Source: an uncultured Chlorobiota bacterium
Lineage (GTDB): Bacteria; Bacteroidota; Ignavibacteria; UBA10030; UBA6906
Reading direction: 5' to 3'
Length of the DNA: 64,000 bases
Assembly (NCBI GenBank): GCA_900696645.1
Contig: CAADGV010000026.1
Coordinates: 69,671 to 133,670, forward strand
Part shown: positions 26,739 to 36,113 of the stretch, piece by piece
Layout of the letters: the number at the start of each line of letters is the position of its first letter
Numbering within the stretch: the stretch's first letter is position 1
Made by a program: the position numbers and the translations under genes
The notes under the pieces: model-generated
Seen by the model: only the letters and a program-made list of their open reading frames with translations
The model's database searches: none
What the model was told of the DNA's origin: nothing

Positions 26739-27842
26739 TCAGATTGCCCGTTCAGTAGCCTTTTCAAAGAAATGAACCTTCGACGTATCGAAGAACATCT
26801 CGAATGGTTTACCGACTTCAGGAGGCGTGTCTGTGGCAATGCGCGCAACGTACTGTGAATCTGTGCCTGTGGAGAAGTAAACAAAAATCTCGTTCCCAAC
26901 AGGTTCAACTACTTCAACAGTTACTTTGAATGACGACACGCTTTCCACACCGGAAGGCCGCTGGGCATAAATATGTTCCGGGCGAATTCCTAATGTGATT
27001 TGGGATTTGATATGAGATTTGAGTTTCTGTTCTTTCCCGGGAACGACAGGTAATGCGAAGTTCGAACGTTCCTGCAGAAACCGCAGCGAGCCGTTCTGGA
27101 CGATTGTTCCCTGAATGAAATTCATCGTCGGGCTGCCGATAAAGCCTGCGACGAATTTGTTGGCAGGATGATGGTAGAGGGCAAGCGGCGCATCGACTTG
27201 CTGCACGATTCCGTCTTTCATCACAACAATTCTATCTCCCATGCTCATCGCTTCGATTTGATCGTGCGTAACGTAGATCATTGTGCTTTGCAACTGGCGA
27301 TGAAGCCTCGATATTTCCGTGCGCATGTGAACACGCAGATTGGCATCAAGGTTACTCAGGGGCTCATCAAACAGAAATACTTTCGGCTGACGTACAATTG
27401 CGCGGCCGAGAGCAACACGCTGGCGTTGCCCGCCGGAAAGTGCTTTCGGTTTCCGTTCAAGATACTGTTCGATGCCGAGAATCTTTGCCGCTTTGCGAAC
27501 ACGTGACTCGATTTCCTGCTTGTCATACTTTCGCAACTTCAATCCGAAGGCGAGATTCTCATACACACTCATATGAGGGTAGAGGGCATAGTTTTGGAAC
27601 ACCATCGCGATATCCCGGTCTTTCGGTGCAACATCGTTCACAACTTTACCGTCGATGCTGATTGTCCCTTTCGAAATCTCCTCCAACCCTGCTATCATGC
27701 GAAGTGCCGTGGACTTTCCGCAACCGGAAGGGCCGACAAGTACGACAAACTCTTTGTCTTGAATCGTGAGATTGACATCCTTCACGGCAGTGACTTTGCC
27801 TTCGTAAACTTTGTGTACGTTTTCGAGCTTCACTTCAGCCAT
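26739..27842 (-). CDS. ABC transporter ATPase of the MalK/UgpC type
   Basis: The ATG at 27842 has AAGG upstream. The 367-residue protein is the energy subunit of a sugar importer: Walker A GPSGCGKST (37-45), Q-loop Q83, signature LSGGQ (135-139), Walker B VFLFDE (155-160), THDQ switch histidine, and a C-terminal TOBE/OB regulatory domain (about 240-365, with SPTMNF and LGIRPEH). No permease lies beside it; MalE, MalF and MalG are 27 kb away, and this ATPase is the likely partner, as in genomes with a shared MsmK/UgpC ATPase. A heptanucleotide tract (26994-27028) sits between two parts of the C-terminal domain. A promoter with a degenerate LacI operator lies upstream. Confidence 0.92.
   Translation of the reverse strand: MAEVKLENVHKVYEGKVTAVKDVNLTIQDKEFVVLVGPSGCGKSTALRMIAGLEEISKGTISIDGKVVNDVAPKDRDIAMVFQNYALYPHMSVYENLAFGLKLRKYDKQEIESRVRKAAKILGIEQYLERKPKALSGGQRQRVALGRAIVRQPKVFLFDEPLSNLDANLRVHMRTEISRLHRQLQSTMIYVTHDQIEAMSMGDRIVVMKDGIVQQVDAPLALYHHPANKFVAGFIGSPTMNFIQGTIVQNGSLRFLQERSNFALPVVPGKEQKLKSHIKSQITLGIRPEHIYAQRPSGVESVSSFKVTVEVVEPVGNEIFVYFSTGTDSQYVARIATDTPPEVGKPFEMFFDTSKVHFFEKATERAI
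26994..27028 (-). repeat. Heptanucleotide repeat tract inside the ABC ATPase gene
   Basis: Five 7-base units in tandem read, on the plus strand, TGTGATT, TGGGATT, TGATATG, AGATTTG, AGTTTCT, with a shared TGAT/GATT core. They encode the segment KLKSHIKSQI of the C-terminal domain, ahead of TLGIRPEH, and look inserted in a variable loop. Degenerate units make this less sure than the sorting-domain tracts. Confidence 0.5.
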
Positions 27843-27903
27843 TGAAGTACCTTCTGCATAAAGAAATCGGAAAAGCAATCTGAAGAATGATTTTGCGCGC
27901 AGA

Positions 27904-27932
27904 AATATATGAACGCTTTCCATCATGCACAA
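27904..27932 (-). promoter_or_regulatory. Promoter of the ABC ATPase gene with degenerate LacI operator
   Basis: On the minus strand TTGTGC (-35), a 17-base spacer and TATATT (-10) lie about 60 bases before the ATPase start. The spacer holds GGAAAGCGTTCA (27910-27921), which shares 7 of 12 bases with the core GGAAGCGCTTCC of the perfect operators at 28314 and 45374. Promoter fit is fair; control by LacI is inferred. Confidence 0.45.
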
Positions 27933-28282
27933 GGTCGATTCAATCTCATTACTTAATCGAACAACCTGTGTGAGAATCTGTTTTGTAATCTCGACGATTG
28001 CGGAGAGCTTTTTACAAGTAAAGTTATGATAACAGTCGCTGTTTTATTTTGAAGAAATGCATGTCTTGACTTCGCGTTTCACATTCTCTCACCCGAATCA
28101 AGTCATCTTCGAAGTTTCCAACTACTTCCATTCGAACTTCTCCGAGACACTTAGCGTTCTCAGACTCAAGTCAATTCCTTAGCTATTTTCCAACATTCGG
28201 TCAGTTGTCATGAGGTTGGAACCTGAATTTCCTGCGAAAATAGGGCAATCCAAGGCAAAAAATGAGATTCCTACGATATCTC

Positions 28283-28311
28283 TTGACAATATCTCTGAAT
28301 ATACCTTATCT
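28283..28311 (+). promoter_or_regulatory. Promoter of the LacI regulator gene
   Basis: A consensus TTGACA (-35) is followed by 17 bases and TTATCT (-10). The operator palindrome begins two bases later, at the expected transcription start, so bound repressor should block initiation (autoregulation). Confidence 0.6.
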
Positions 28312-28313
28312 TG

Positions 28314-28329
28314 TTGGAAGCGCTTCCAA
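28314..28329 (+). promoter_or_regulatory. LacI-family operator, perfect 16-bp palindrome
   Basis: TTGGAAGCGCTTCCAA is a perfect palindrome with a central CG, the usual form of LacI-family operators. The same 16 bases recur at the exported amylase promoter (45374-45389), and nowhere else in the window that I found. Confidence 0.82.
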
Positions 28330-28367
28330 AGTTTTCGAGTATTCCATCCACGGCAGACGCCTTCGAA

Positions 28368-29450
28368 ATGGGCATCACGATTTACGACTTGGCGAGAGAG
28401 GCAGGAGTTGGGTTGGGGACGGTTTCACGTTGTCTCAACAACCATCCGAGTGTTTCCGCGAAAACCCGCGAGAAAGTCCTTGCAGTTGCCAAACGTCTCA
28501 GCTACCAGCCTCACGCTCACGCCCAGCGCCTTGCATCCCGAAAAGCCAACACCGTCTCGACAATTATTCCGTTTTTTACGAATTACTTTTTCATCGAAGT
28601 ACTTCAGGGTGTGCAGGATAAGGCTGCCGAACTTGGATTTGATTTGATTTTGTATGGAGTGAACAATCCGTCGCAGGCGGAATATTATTTGCGTCGTTCA
28701 CTGCATGGCGGGCGAGTTGACGGCGTTATGTTCTTTTCGATGCAGTTTCCTGAATCGTTCGTGCTGAAGTTCCAACAGATGAAGCTCCCGGTCGTAATCG
28801 TGGATTCATATCACGAGAAGTTTGATTCGATGTTAGTGAAGAACCACGAAGGCGCAATGCAGGCAACACGGCATTTGATTGGTCTGGGACATCGCAACAT
28901 CGGCATGATCAACGCAAGCCTTGACACACGCCCCGCGAAAGAACGTCTGAGCGGATACAAGAAAGCGTTGGAAGAGGCGCAAATTCCATTTGACATGGAA
29001 CGCGTTGTCATTACCTCAAACGGCAAACAGGATGGATTCAACCGGGAAGCCGGCTACGAATCAATGAAGGAAATCATCCGTCGAAGTATCGGTCACAATC
29101 ACATCAGCGCGGTGTTTATTGCGAGCGACGTGCAGGCGATCGGGGCGCTACAAGCGGCGCGGGAACTTGGCGTTCGTGTTCCCGAAGATATTGCTGTCGT
29201 CGGCTTTGATGATATCGAACTCGCGCAGCATGCACAACTGACAACGGTTCGCCAACCGATGCATGAAATGGGAACAATCGCGTTGCAGATGCTGGTGGAC
29301 AGAACAAAGAATCCCGATGCGTCGCCTAAACTCTCTACCTTCCTGCCCGAACTCGTGATCCGCCAGACATGCGGGGCAGGCGGAAAAGAAAGCTCCTCAG
29401 CTCTCGCATCTCGCGACGGCGGGATTGAACTTGAACCTTCAGCAACTTAG
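28368..29450 (+). CDS. LacI-family transcriptional repressor of glucan genes
   Basis: The ATG at 28368 places a standard LacI helix-turn-helix at the very start (ITIYDLAREAGVGLGTVSRCLNNHPSVSAKTREKV), then the hinge helix (AQRLASRKA) and a periplasmic-binding-protein-like ligand domain (60-340; SVHPDVFF-like core replaced by GVMFFSMQFPE, and VPEDIAVVGFDDIEL). The frame runs open to a TTG at 28311, but that reading would cover its own operator. The operator and the shared site at the amylase indicate it represses itself and the glucan enzymes until an oligosaccharide, probably maltose-like, binds. It is followed directly by the TonB receptor gene. Confidence 0.88.
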   Translation: MGITIYDLAREAGVGLGTVSRCLNNHPSVSAKTREKVLAVAKRLSYQPHAHAQRLASRKANTVSTIIPFFTNYFFIEVLQGVQDKAAELGFDLILYGVNNPSQAEYYLRRSLHGGRVDGVMFFSMQFPESFVLKFQQMKLPVVIVDSYHEKFDSMLVKNHEGAMQATRHLIGLGHRNIGMINASLDTRPAKERLSGYKKALEEAQIPFDMERVVITSNGKQDGFNREAGYESMKEIIRRSIGHNHISAVFIASDVQAIGALQAARELGVRVPEDIAVVGFDDIELAQHAQLTTVRQPMHEMGTIALQMLVDRTKNPDASPKLSTFLPELVIRQTCGAGGKESSSALASRDGGIELEPSAT

Positions 29451-29487
29451 TAATGACCTTGATTTAACGTCTACGCATGGAGTGACT

Positions 29488-32217
29488 ATGAAACAACATG
29501 TACTACTTGCAGCCCTTCTCTTGACCGTTGCGATGGGTATAGCATTGGCCGGAACAACCGGTAAGATTGCAGGCGTCGTGAAGGATGACAAGACCGGAGA
29601 GGAGATCGTCGGGGCAAATGTCGTGATTGAGGGGACAACCCGCGGCGCTGCGACAAATGTTGACGGCTACTTCGTTATTCTGAACGTGCCTCCCGGAAAG
29701 TACACTCTCGTCGCATCTGCCGTGGGCTACAACCGGAAGACGGTCACGAACGTCAGCGTGTCAATCGACCTCACGACTACAATCAACTTCAACCTTCCGT
29801 CGGATGTTGTTCAGCAGGAAGAAGTCATTGTTGTTGCTGAGAAGCCGATTATCCAGAGGGATCTTACAGCAAAAACAGCGGTCATCGGAAATGAACAAAT
29901 TTCCGCTCTTCCTGTCACAGAAGTCTCGCAGGTGTTGTCGCTGCAAGCAGGTTTCGTTGCAGGAAGCCTGCGCGGCGGCCGGTCGGGCGAAGTGGCCTAC
30001 TGGATTGACGGCGTGCCCATTACCGACGTCTACAACGGCAGCCAGGTTGTGGAAGTTAACAAGAATCTCATTCAGGAATTGCAGCTTGTATCCGGTGCCT
30101 TCAATGCGGAGTACGGCCAGGCAATGTCGGGCATAGTGAATATCGCCACAAAAGAGGGAAGTTCGAAGTTCACCGGAGGAGTCGGTTCGTATATCGGCGA
30201 TTATGTCAGCAGCCACACGGATGTTTTTCCCGGCATTGATAAAATCAGTCCGACGGCAATCCGGAATTTCGAAGCCAATCTCAGCGGGCCGATTGTGGGT
30301 GATGACTTGACTTTCTTTGCTAACGGTCGATACATCTATTTCGACGGCTGGCTGAGCGGTTACCGTCGGTTCAATCCTTCAAACGTTGCATTAAGAGATT
30401 CCAACAGCCTGTCACGAGATCCTTCGACAGGGCTGGGGGATAGCGCCCGCGTTCCTCTTAACGATAGCGAGAGAAAATACGCCCAAGGTAAAATCACCTG
30501 GCGTCCCATCGGAACACTGAAAGCAACCCTGAACTATATCTTTGATAACACGCGATCACGCCCCGGATTTGATGCCGGAAGATACCGCGGATACTTCTAC
30601 AACCCTGATGGCGTCGGTTATAACTATGATGTAAGCAACACGTTCATTTTCCAGATGAGCCATACGCTGGGTGCCCGTACATTCTACACGCTGGGCGGGT
30701 CGTATTTCGACAAGAATTCCAAATACTATTTGTATGAAAATCTGAATGACCCCCGTTACGTCCATCGTGAAGTATTCAATACACGTTTCGATTCGTACAG
30801 TTTTGCAACGGGCGGAACCGACAACGGTCGCTTTGAGCGATCAACAAAAACGTTGCTTGTAAAAGGCGATATTTCCAGCCAGCTAAATGAATCCAATCTC
30901 GTAAAGGCGGGAGTTGAATTCAGGAGCCACCGGCTATTCTATGAAAGCTATGAACTGATTCCGGTTCTTTCGCAAACGGCTTTTGATCCTCTCAATCCCT
31001 ACATCCAGACGAGAATTCCTCCGTATACGTCTCCTTCGTATGAAACATACACACACAAGCCCACGGAATTCTCCGCCTATATTCAGGACAAGATGGAGTT
31101 CAAAGACTTCATCCTGAACATCGGCGTGCGGTTCGACTACTTCCAGCCCGACGGCGTTGTGCTTGCCGATGAAAGCGACCCGAACATCTACGACCCGATC
31201 AGAGAAGAAAACAAAGTAAAGACTCTGGAGGAACGGCGAACGTACTGGTACAAGAAGGCATCCGCTAAATCACAATTCAGTCCGCGTATCGGGGCGTCGT
31301 TCCCCATTACTGCGCGTGGTGTTGTTCACTTTTCCTACGGGCACTTTTTCCAGATTCCGCGGTTCGAGCGGCTGTATCAGCGGCCCGAATTCAAGGTGTT
31401 GAATAACGGCGGCGATCAGGGAACGATCGGTAATGCCGACCTGAAGCCGGAACAAACCATCAACGGCGAAATCGGTATTCAGCAACAACTTGCCGATGAC
31501 ATTTCAGTTGACCTCACGGCATACATTCGCGACATCCGTAATCTTACCACAACAGGCAACGAGCGGATCAACACATTCGGCGGCGGTTCCCTCTACAGCA
31601 AATATCAGAACAAGGATTTCGGCTTTGTGAAGGGCATTGTGCTGACAGTGGATAAGAGATTTGCGGGAGGTTTTGCCGCGACACTCGACTATACATATCA
31701 GGTGGCGAAAGGGAGCGGTTCAAATCCAGATGACGCGGCGAATGCCGTCAGGGGGGGCACGCTTCCCGAAGTACAACTCACGCCGCTCGGATGGGATCAG
31801 CGCCACACGCTGAACATCACGGCTTCGTACAATGGCAACGGATGGGGCGGAAGCTTGATTTCACAGTACGGAAGCGGCACACCGTACACGCCCCGCCGCG
31901 TTACCGACATTTCCACACTTTCAACGAACAGCCAACTCAAGCCGGCATTCTTCAACGTGGACGTGAGGGCGTTCTATGAGGTTCCACTTGATGTTGTCAG
32001 ACTTGTGGCGTTTGTACGTGTCTTCAATCTGTTTGATGTCAAGAATGAAACCAATGTGTTCGATGATACCGGCCGTGCAGGCTTCACCACGGACTATGAA
32101 AAGGCGCTTCGCGAGAATACGCAACAGCGGGTCAATTCCGTAGCCGATTGGTTCAGGATACCGGGCAACTACTCCGAGCCGCGACGCATTGAACTTGGAC
32201 TTAATCTGGAGTTCTGA
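29488..32217 (+). CDS. TonB-dependent outer-membrane receptor
   Basis: GGAGTG precedes the ATG at 29488. After the signal peptide comes a carboxypeptidase-regulatory-like domain (GKIAGVVKDDKTGEEIVGANVVIEGT, about 25-110). A TonB-box-like EEVIVVAEKP follows, then the plug domain (SQVLSLQAGFVAGSLRGGRSGEVAYW..DGVP), then a 22-strand-type barrel to the end (909 residues, ending LGLNLEF). This is the SusC-like architecture, yet no SusD gene follows; instead a 1296-residue exported protein begins 5 bases later. It lies 37 bases after the LacI gene and so may be co-regulated. It probably takes up oligosaccharides, but iron or vitamin uptake cannot be excluded. Confidence 0.88.
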   Translation: MKQHVLLAALLLTVAMGIALAGTTGKIAGVVKDDKTGEEIVGANVVIEGTTRGAATNVDGYFVILNVPPGKYTLVASAVGYNRKTVTNVSVSIDLTTTINFNLPSDVVQQEEVIVVAEKPIIQRDLTAKTAVIGNEQISALPVTEVSQVLSLQAGFVAGSLRGGRSGEVAYWIDGVPITDVYNGSQVVEVNKNLIQELQLVSGAFNAEYGQAMSGIVNIATKEGSSKFTGGVGSYIGDYVSSHTDVFPGIDKISPTAIRNFEANLSGPIVGDDLTFFANGRYIYFDGWLSGYRRFNPSNVALRDSNSLSRDPSTGLGDSARVPLNDSERKYAQGKITWRPIGTLKATLNYIFDNTRSRPGFDAGRYRGYFYNPDGVGYNYDVSNTFIFQMSHTLGARTFYTLGGSYFDKNSKYYLYENLNDPRYVHREVFNTRFDSYSFATGGTDNGRFERSTKTLLVKGDISSQLNESNLVKAGVEFRSHRLFYESYELIPVLSQTAFDPLNPYIQTRIPPYTSPSYETYTHKPTEFSAYIQDKMEFKDFILNIGVRFDYFQPDGVVLADESDPNIYDPIREENKVKTLEERRTYWYKKASAKSQFSPRIGASFPITARGVVHFSYGHFFQIPRFERLYQRPEFKVLNNGGDQGTIGNADLKPEQTINGEIGIQQQLADDISVDLTAYIRDIRNLTTTGNERINTFGGGSLYSKYQNKDFGFVKGIVLTVDKRFAGGFAATLDYTYQVAKGSGSNPDDAANAVRGGTLPEVQLTPLGWDQRHTLNITASYNGNGWGGSLISQYGSGTPYTPRRVTDISTLSTNSQLKPAFFNVDVRAFYEVPLDVVRLVAFVRVFNLFDVKNETNVFDDTGRAGFTTDYEKALRENTQQRVNSVADWFRIPGNYSEPRRIELGLNLEF

Positions 32218-32222
32218 GAACT

Positions 32223-35200
32223 ATGAAAACTGCAACACGAATTCTCCTCTACGGTATTGCCCTGTGTGTGCCTGCTTCGTTGCTGTTTGCTCAAAGCAGC
32301 GACCGTACATACCGGCGAACGGCAATACTCAACGGCAACCAGGTCCGAACCGTGTTCGGCAACTGGGGCGTAATCGGGCAGCCTGCAGAACAAGGCAAGC
32401 GCGGCGCATGGAAAGATGATAACAACGGTTACATAGGCGATGTAAGCCCCTTTGTCGGTGCGGAAGTGAAATACAGAGATACGCTCTTTCGAGCGATGAT
32501 CTTCACGCCAACTGCACGCCCCCAGGCCGCGCCGCGCAGCGAGGATCCTGTAACAGGTAAGCCGTGGGCCTTCGAACCGGTTCAGGGATACTTCGCTCCC
32601 TCGCCAAATCAGAGCATTGCCATCAGCAACAATCCCGCATCGTGGCCGCGTGAGTGGCCCGACAAACTGGGTGATCCTTCCGATCCGGGTTGGAGCGGCT
32701 CATGGAACGGCTACTTCGGCAAACGCGTCAGCGCCGATCTTGAAACGTACTTCAAGATGGATGATGCTAACTTCGAGCGCTTTAGTGATTCGACGAACAA
32801 CGCCCGGCGAATCATGTTCCGGCCCGATTCACGCAACCCTGCAAGAAAAGGGCTCGGACTCGAAATGAGTGTTCGCGGACTTCAATGGGCGCAATTTCTT
32901 GCACAGGACAATATCTTCTGGTTGTATGAAATAACAAACACAAGCAACACGAACTACGATCGTGCCGTGTTCGGAATGCTCGTCGGAACATACGTCGGCG
33001 TAACGTCAACAGAAGGTGTCGGCGAGTATGACGACGACTGGTCGTTTTATGATGTGAGGGAGAACATTACCTACACGGGCGATTTTGACCGCAACACATC
33101 ACGGAATCCACGCTGGAATCAGAGATTTCCCGTCGGCATGGTCGGATACGCATTTCTTGAAAGTCCGGGCAACCCGTTCGACGGAATCGACAACGATGGC
33201 GATGCCGACTCGTCGGCAATCGGGCGTCTCGCAACGCCGTTTGCGGCGAACAGCTTCATCGATACATCGGTGATTATGCCCGGTCAGAGACTTGTGCTGA
33301 TTCGGGATGACTTCAGCCGCGTGCTGTTCACCGTGCCGAACGTTGATTCGGTGAAAGTGAAGACACGGGGAATGCCCGATTCCGTCTGGATTCGTCCGGG
33401 CGTGACGAAACGCGTTGCTGAAGGCAATATCCAGTTCGATTTTCAGGGAAACCAGTTCGTCAATCCGAATGCGTATGACGGCATCGACAACAACTTCAAC
33501 GGCTTGATCGATGAAAACTCGTCCATTCACTACCGTCAATACAAAGTCAACCGCAATCCTCCTCATCAGGTACTTATTGATATTCTCCGCCCTGTTCGCT
33601 ACGTGTCGTATCTAACCGGAGCAGGCACAAGCCCTCTCAGTATGATTGATGAAAAGAGAAACGATCTTGTTGACAACGACAATGATTGGAGCCGCGACAA
33701 AACTACCGGACAGCTCTTGTTCGATCCGGACGGCAATCTTGTTGATGACGTCGGGCGCGATGGTATCCCGAAAACGAATGACGCAGGTGAAGGAGACGGG
33801 CAGCCGACATCAGGGTATCTTGCGAACGGAACCGACACCGGACTTCCGGGCGAGCCGAATATCGACAAAACAGATGTTGATGAGTCGGATCAGATCGGCT
33901 TGTCGAGCTTCTTCTACTTCACGCCCGCAGGCGATTTCAGTATGGGGGATGATGAAGGGGCCTGGAGAAAAGTGGCACCGGGATTTTTTGATGTTCCGCT
34001 TTCCATCATAAACAACAGGCCTGAACGCGGGGAGGATGGCGACTTCACGTACAGTTCCGGTTACTTTCCGCTGCTGGCTGGGGAAACCGAGAGATTCTCT
34101 CTTGCCCTTGTGTACGGCGGCGGAAAGGGTGGATCGAGAGAAGATGATATTACCGATCTGCTCCGCAACAAGCGTACGGTGCAGAAAATCTATGATGCTA
34201 ACTACCAATTTCCGACACCTCCGGATAAGCCCACGCTGACTGCGGTGGCAGGAGACAGGGAAGTCACGCTGTATTGGGATCGCCGGGCAGAGTTTTCGGT
34301 TGATCCTGTTCTGAAGATTAATGACTTCCAGGGCTACAAAATCTACAAGTCAACCGACCCGAATTTCAGCGACATTTTCACGATTACGGATGGTACCGGG
34401 ACTCCGCGGGGGTACAGGCCGCTTGCACAGTTCGATCTCATTGATAGTATCAAGGGGTTCTTCCAGGCAACAGGCGAATTGTTCCAGGCGGCGCAAGGTT
34501 ACAACATCTACCTCGGCGATGATACAGGGCTGCAGCACACGTTTGTGGACAGGGAAGTGCAGAACGGACGAAAGTACTACTATGCCGTTGTGGCGTACGA
34601 CAGAGGAGATGATCTCAACAAAATCTTCCCGTCGGAAAATACAAAGCAAGTGACCGTCCTTCCATCGGGGATTGAAACGTACGACATTAACGTGGCGGTT
34701 GTTGTTCCGAACGCGAAGAGTGCCGGTTATATGCCACCTGCCAATTCCACACAGATGACTCAAACGGCAGGTGTGGGTACGGGTTCCGTCTTCTTCAAGG
34801 TCATCGACCAAACCAGAGTAACGGGAAACAAGTACACGGTTACCTTCCTCGATACGCAGGTTGACACAATCGACAACAACGGTAACGGAATCAAAGACGC
34901 AGCCGATTCAACGGAATGGGATCGAAGGACGTCGTTCTACTTTGTCCGTGACAACACTGAATACACCGAGCAGTTTGCAATCTCGGATACATTTGTCACG
35001 ACGCTGAAGCGGAAACACCTCGTTCCTTCAAGTGTTTTGATCAAGAATGAACAGGGAGGGGTCATTCCTCCATCGGAATACAGAATTGATCAAGAGTTGG
35101 GCACCGTCCGTTCGCTTTCGCAGAGTTCCATGCCGACGGGCAGGTACACCATCACATATCAATATCATCCGATATTCAGAAATCCATACATACAAGGAAG

Positions 35201-36113
35201 TCCGTTCGTAACAGAAACGAAGGATTCGGATATTTTCGATGGCGTTCAGTTTTCCTTTAACAACCATTGGAGTACTACCATCATTGACAGTCTTTCGGGA
35301 TGGAGCAGAGTCAATGCGTATCGCTTCGTGTTTTCTCAACTCAAAACGCAAGGACTTAACGGTCCGGTTGAGGGTTTCCGGAAGCCTGCCGACTATGAAA
35401 TTCAATGTGCAAATACGGTTGTGGATACCTCCGAGATTGATGACGAACTGGGGGTGTTTGACCGTGTTCCGACCTATTTCCGGATTTACAATCTCACCGA
35501 TAGTGCCTACGTGAAATTCGCGTTTGCCGAGAATCTCGTGGGCAACCCCCAGAGTATCGGCAGAATCTCTCCGCTTGATGAGATTGTGCTGCTTGAACGC
35601 AACCCGCGAGGTACGTTAAGCAGGACATGGAACATCTCGATTCTCAACAGGCTAAACGACCCGCCGGATACTCTGTATGCCCTCGGTACGGGGGATAATC
35701 TGCTGTTCAAAACGAGAAAGCCTTTCCATCAAGGCGATATGCTTGAGTTCACATCCGTGCTGCCCCGTGTCGATCTGGCGAAGGCAAAAAATGAGCTCGA
35801 CAAGGTGAAGGTTGTGCCGAACCCGTATGTGACTGCCTCGGCGTTTGAGCCCCCCTTGCCGCCCGGTATTACGAGCGGCCGCGGGCAACGCAAAATAGAC
35901 TTCACGCATCTTCCTGCAAATGCCCGTGTCAGCATCTTTACATCCCGCGGCGATCATGTGATAACTCTTGTGCATGAAGGCAGCATTGAAGATGGCACCG
36001 TCTCGTGGAATTTGAAGACTAAGGAAAACCTCGACATTGCGTTCGGCGTTTACTTCTATGTCGTGGAGTCTGAGGTGGGGAACAAAACCGGCAAGATTGC
36101 AATCATTAAGTGA
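32223..36113 (+). CDS. Large exported protein of the TonB-receptor/PorV module
   Basis: This 1296-residue product has a signal peptide (MKTATRILLYGIALCVPASLLFAQ) and no enzymatic motif that I recognise. Several stretches resemble calcium-loop or thrombospondin-type segments (DGIDNDGDADS, DGIDNNFNGLIDE, DLVDNDNDWSRD). A fibronectin type III-like domain (about 675-810: PPDKPTLTAVAGDREVTLYWDRRAE to GRKYYYAVVAYDRG) is clear. The end (DKVKVVPNPYVTAS, then VSIFTSRGDHVITLVHEG, GVYFYVVESEVGNKTGKIAIIK) is a shortened sorting-domain-like fold. It is tightly coupled to the TonB receptor and to the PorV-like gene, which overlaps its stop. It may be the surface partner that replaces SusD. That is inference. 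Confidence 0.72.
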   Translation: MKTATRILLYGIALCVPASLLFAQSSDRTYRRTAILNGNQVRTVFGNWGVIGQPAEQGKRGAWKDDNNGYIGDVSPFVGAEVKYRDTLFRAMIFTPTARPQAAPRSEDPVTGKPWAFEPVQGYFAPSPNQSIAISNNPASWPREWPDKLGDPSDPGWSGSWNGYFGKRVSADLETYFKMDDANFERFSDSTNNARRIMFRPDSRNPARKGLGLEMSVRGLQWAQFLAQDNIFWLYEITNTSNTNYDRAVFGMLVGTYVGVTSTEGVGEYDDDWSFYDVRENITYTGDFDRNTSRNPRWNQRFPVGMVGYAFLESPGNPFDGIDNDGDADSSAIGRLATPFAANSFIDTSVIMPGQRLVLIRDDFSRVLFTVPNVDSVKVKTRGMPDSVWIRPGVTKRVAEGNIQFDFQGNQFVNPNAYDGIDNNFNGLIDENSSIHYRQYKVNRNPPHQVLIDILRPVRYVSYLTGAGTSPLSMIDEKRNDLVDNDNDWSRDKTTGQLLFDPDGNLVDDVGRDGIPKTNDAGEGDGQPTSGYLANGTDTGLPGEPNIDKTDVDESDQIGLSSFFYFTPAGDFSMGDDEGAWRKVAPGFFDVPLSIINNRPERGEDGDFTYSSGYFPLLAGETERFSLALVYGGGKGGSREDDITDLLRNKRTVQKIYDANYQFPTPPDKPTLTAVAGDREVTLYWDRRAEFSVDPVLKINDFQGYKIYKSTDPNFSDIFTITDGTGTPRGYRPLAQFDLIDSIKGFFQATGELFQAAQGYNIYLGDDTGLQHTFVDREVQNGRKYYYAVVAYDRGDDLNKIFPSENTKQVTVLPSGIETYDINVAVVVPNAKSAGYMPPANSTQMTQTAGVGTGSVFFKVIDQTRVTGNKYTVTFLDTQVDTIDNNGNGIKDAADSTEWDRRTSFYFVRDNTEYTEQFAISDTFVTTLKRKHLVPSSVLIKNEQGGVIPPSEYRIDQELGTVRSLSQSSMPTGRYTITYQYHPIFRNPYIQGSPFVTETKDSDIFDGVQFSFNNHWSTTIIDSLSGWSRVNAYRFVFSQLKTQGLNGPVEGFRKPADYEIQCANTVVDTSEIDDELGVFDRVPTYFRIYNLTDSAYVKFAFAENLVGNPQSIGRISPLDEIVLLERNPRGTLSRTWNISILNRLNDPPDTLYALGTGDNLLFKTRKPFHQGDMLEFTSVLPRVDLAKAKNELDKVKVVPNPYVTASAFEPPLPPGITSGRGQRKIDFTHLPANARVSIFTSRGDHVITLVHEGSIEDGTVSWNLKTKENLDIAFGVYFYVVESEVGNKTGKIAIIK

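Larger units (their letters stand above)
27843..28367. other. 525-base divergent intergenic region
   Basis: This region separates the ABC ATPase (leftward) from the LacI gene (rightward). It holds the two promoters and operators listed separately (27904-27932 and 28283-28329). The middle (about 27940-28280) is AT-rich and shows no gene or repeat. Confidence 0.7.

Noticed and set aside
28311-28367. TTG start extending the LacI protein upstream
   Set aside because: It would lie inside the operator palindrome and add residues before a standard LacI N-terminus.
29425-29487. Upstream extension of the TonB receptor
   Set aside because: It overlaps the end of LacI and lacks a signal peptide; the ATG at 29488 has both ribosome site and signal.
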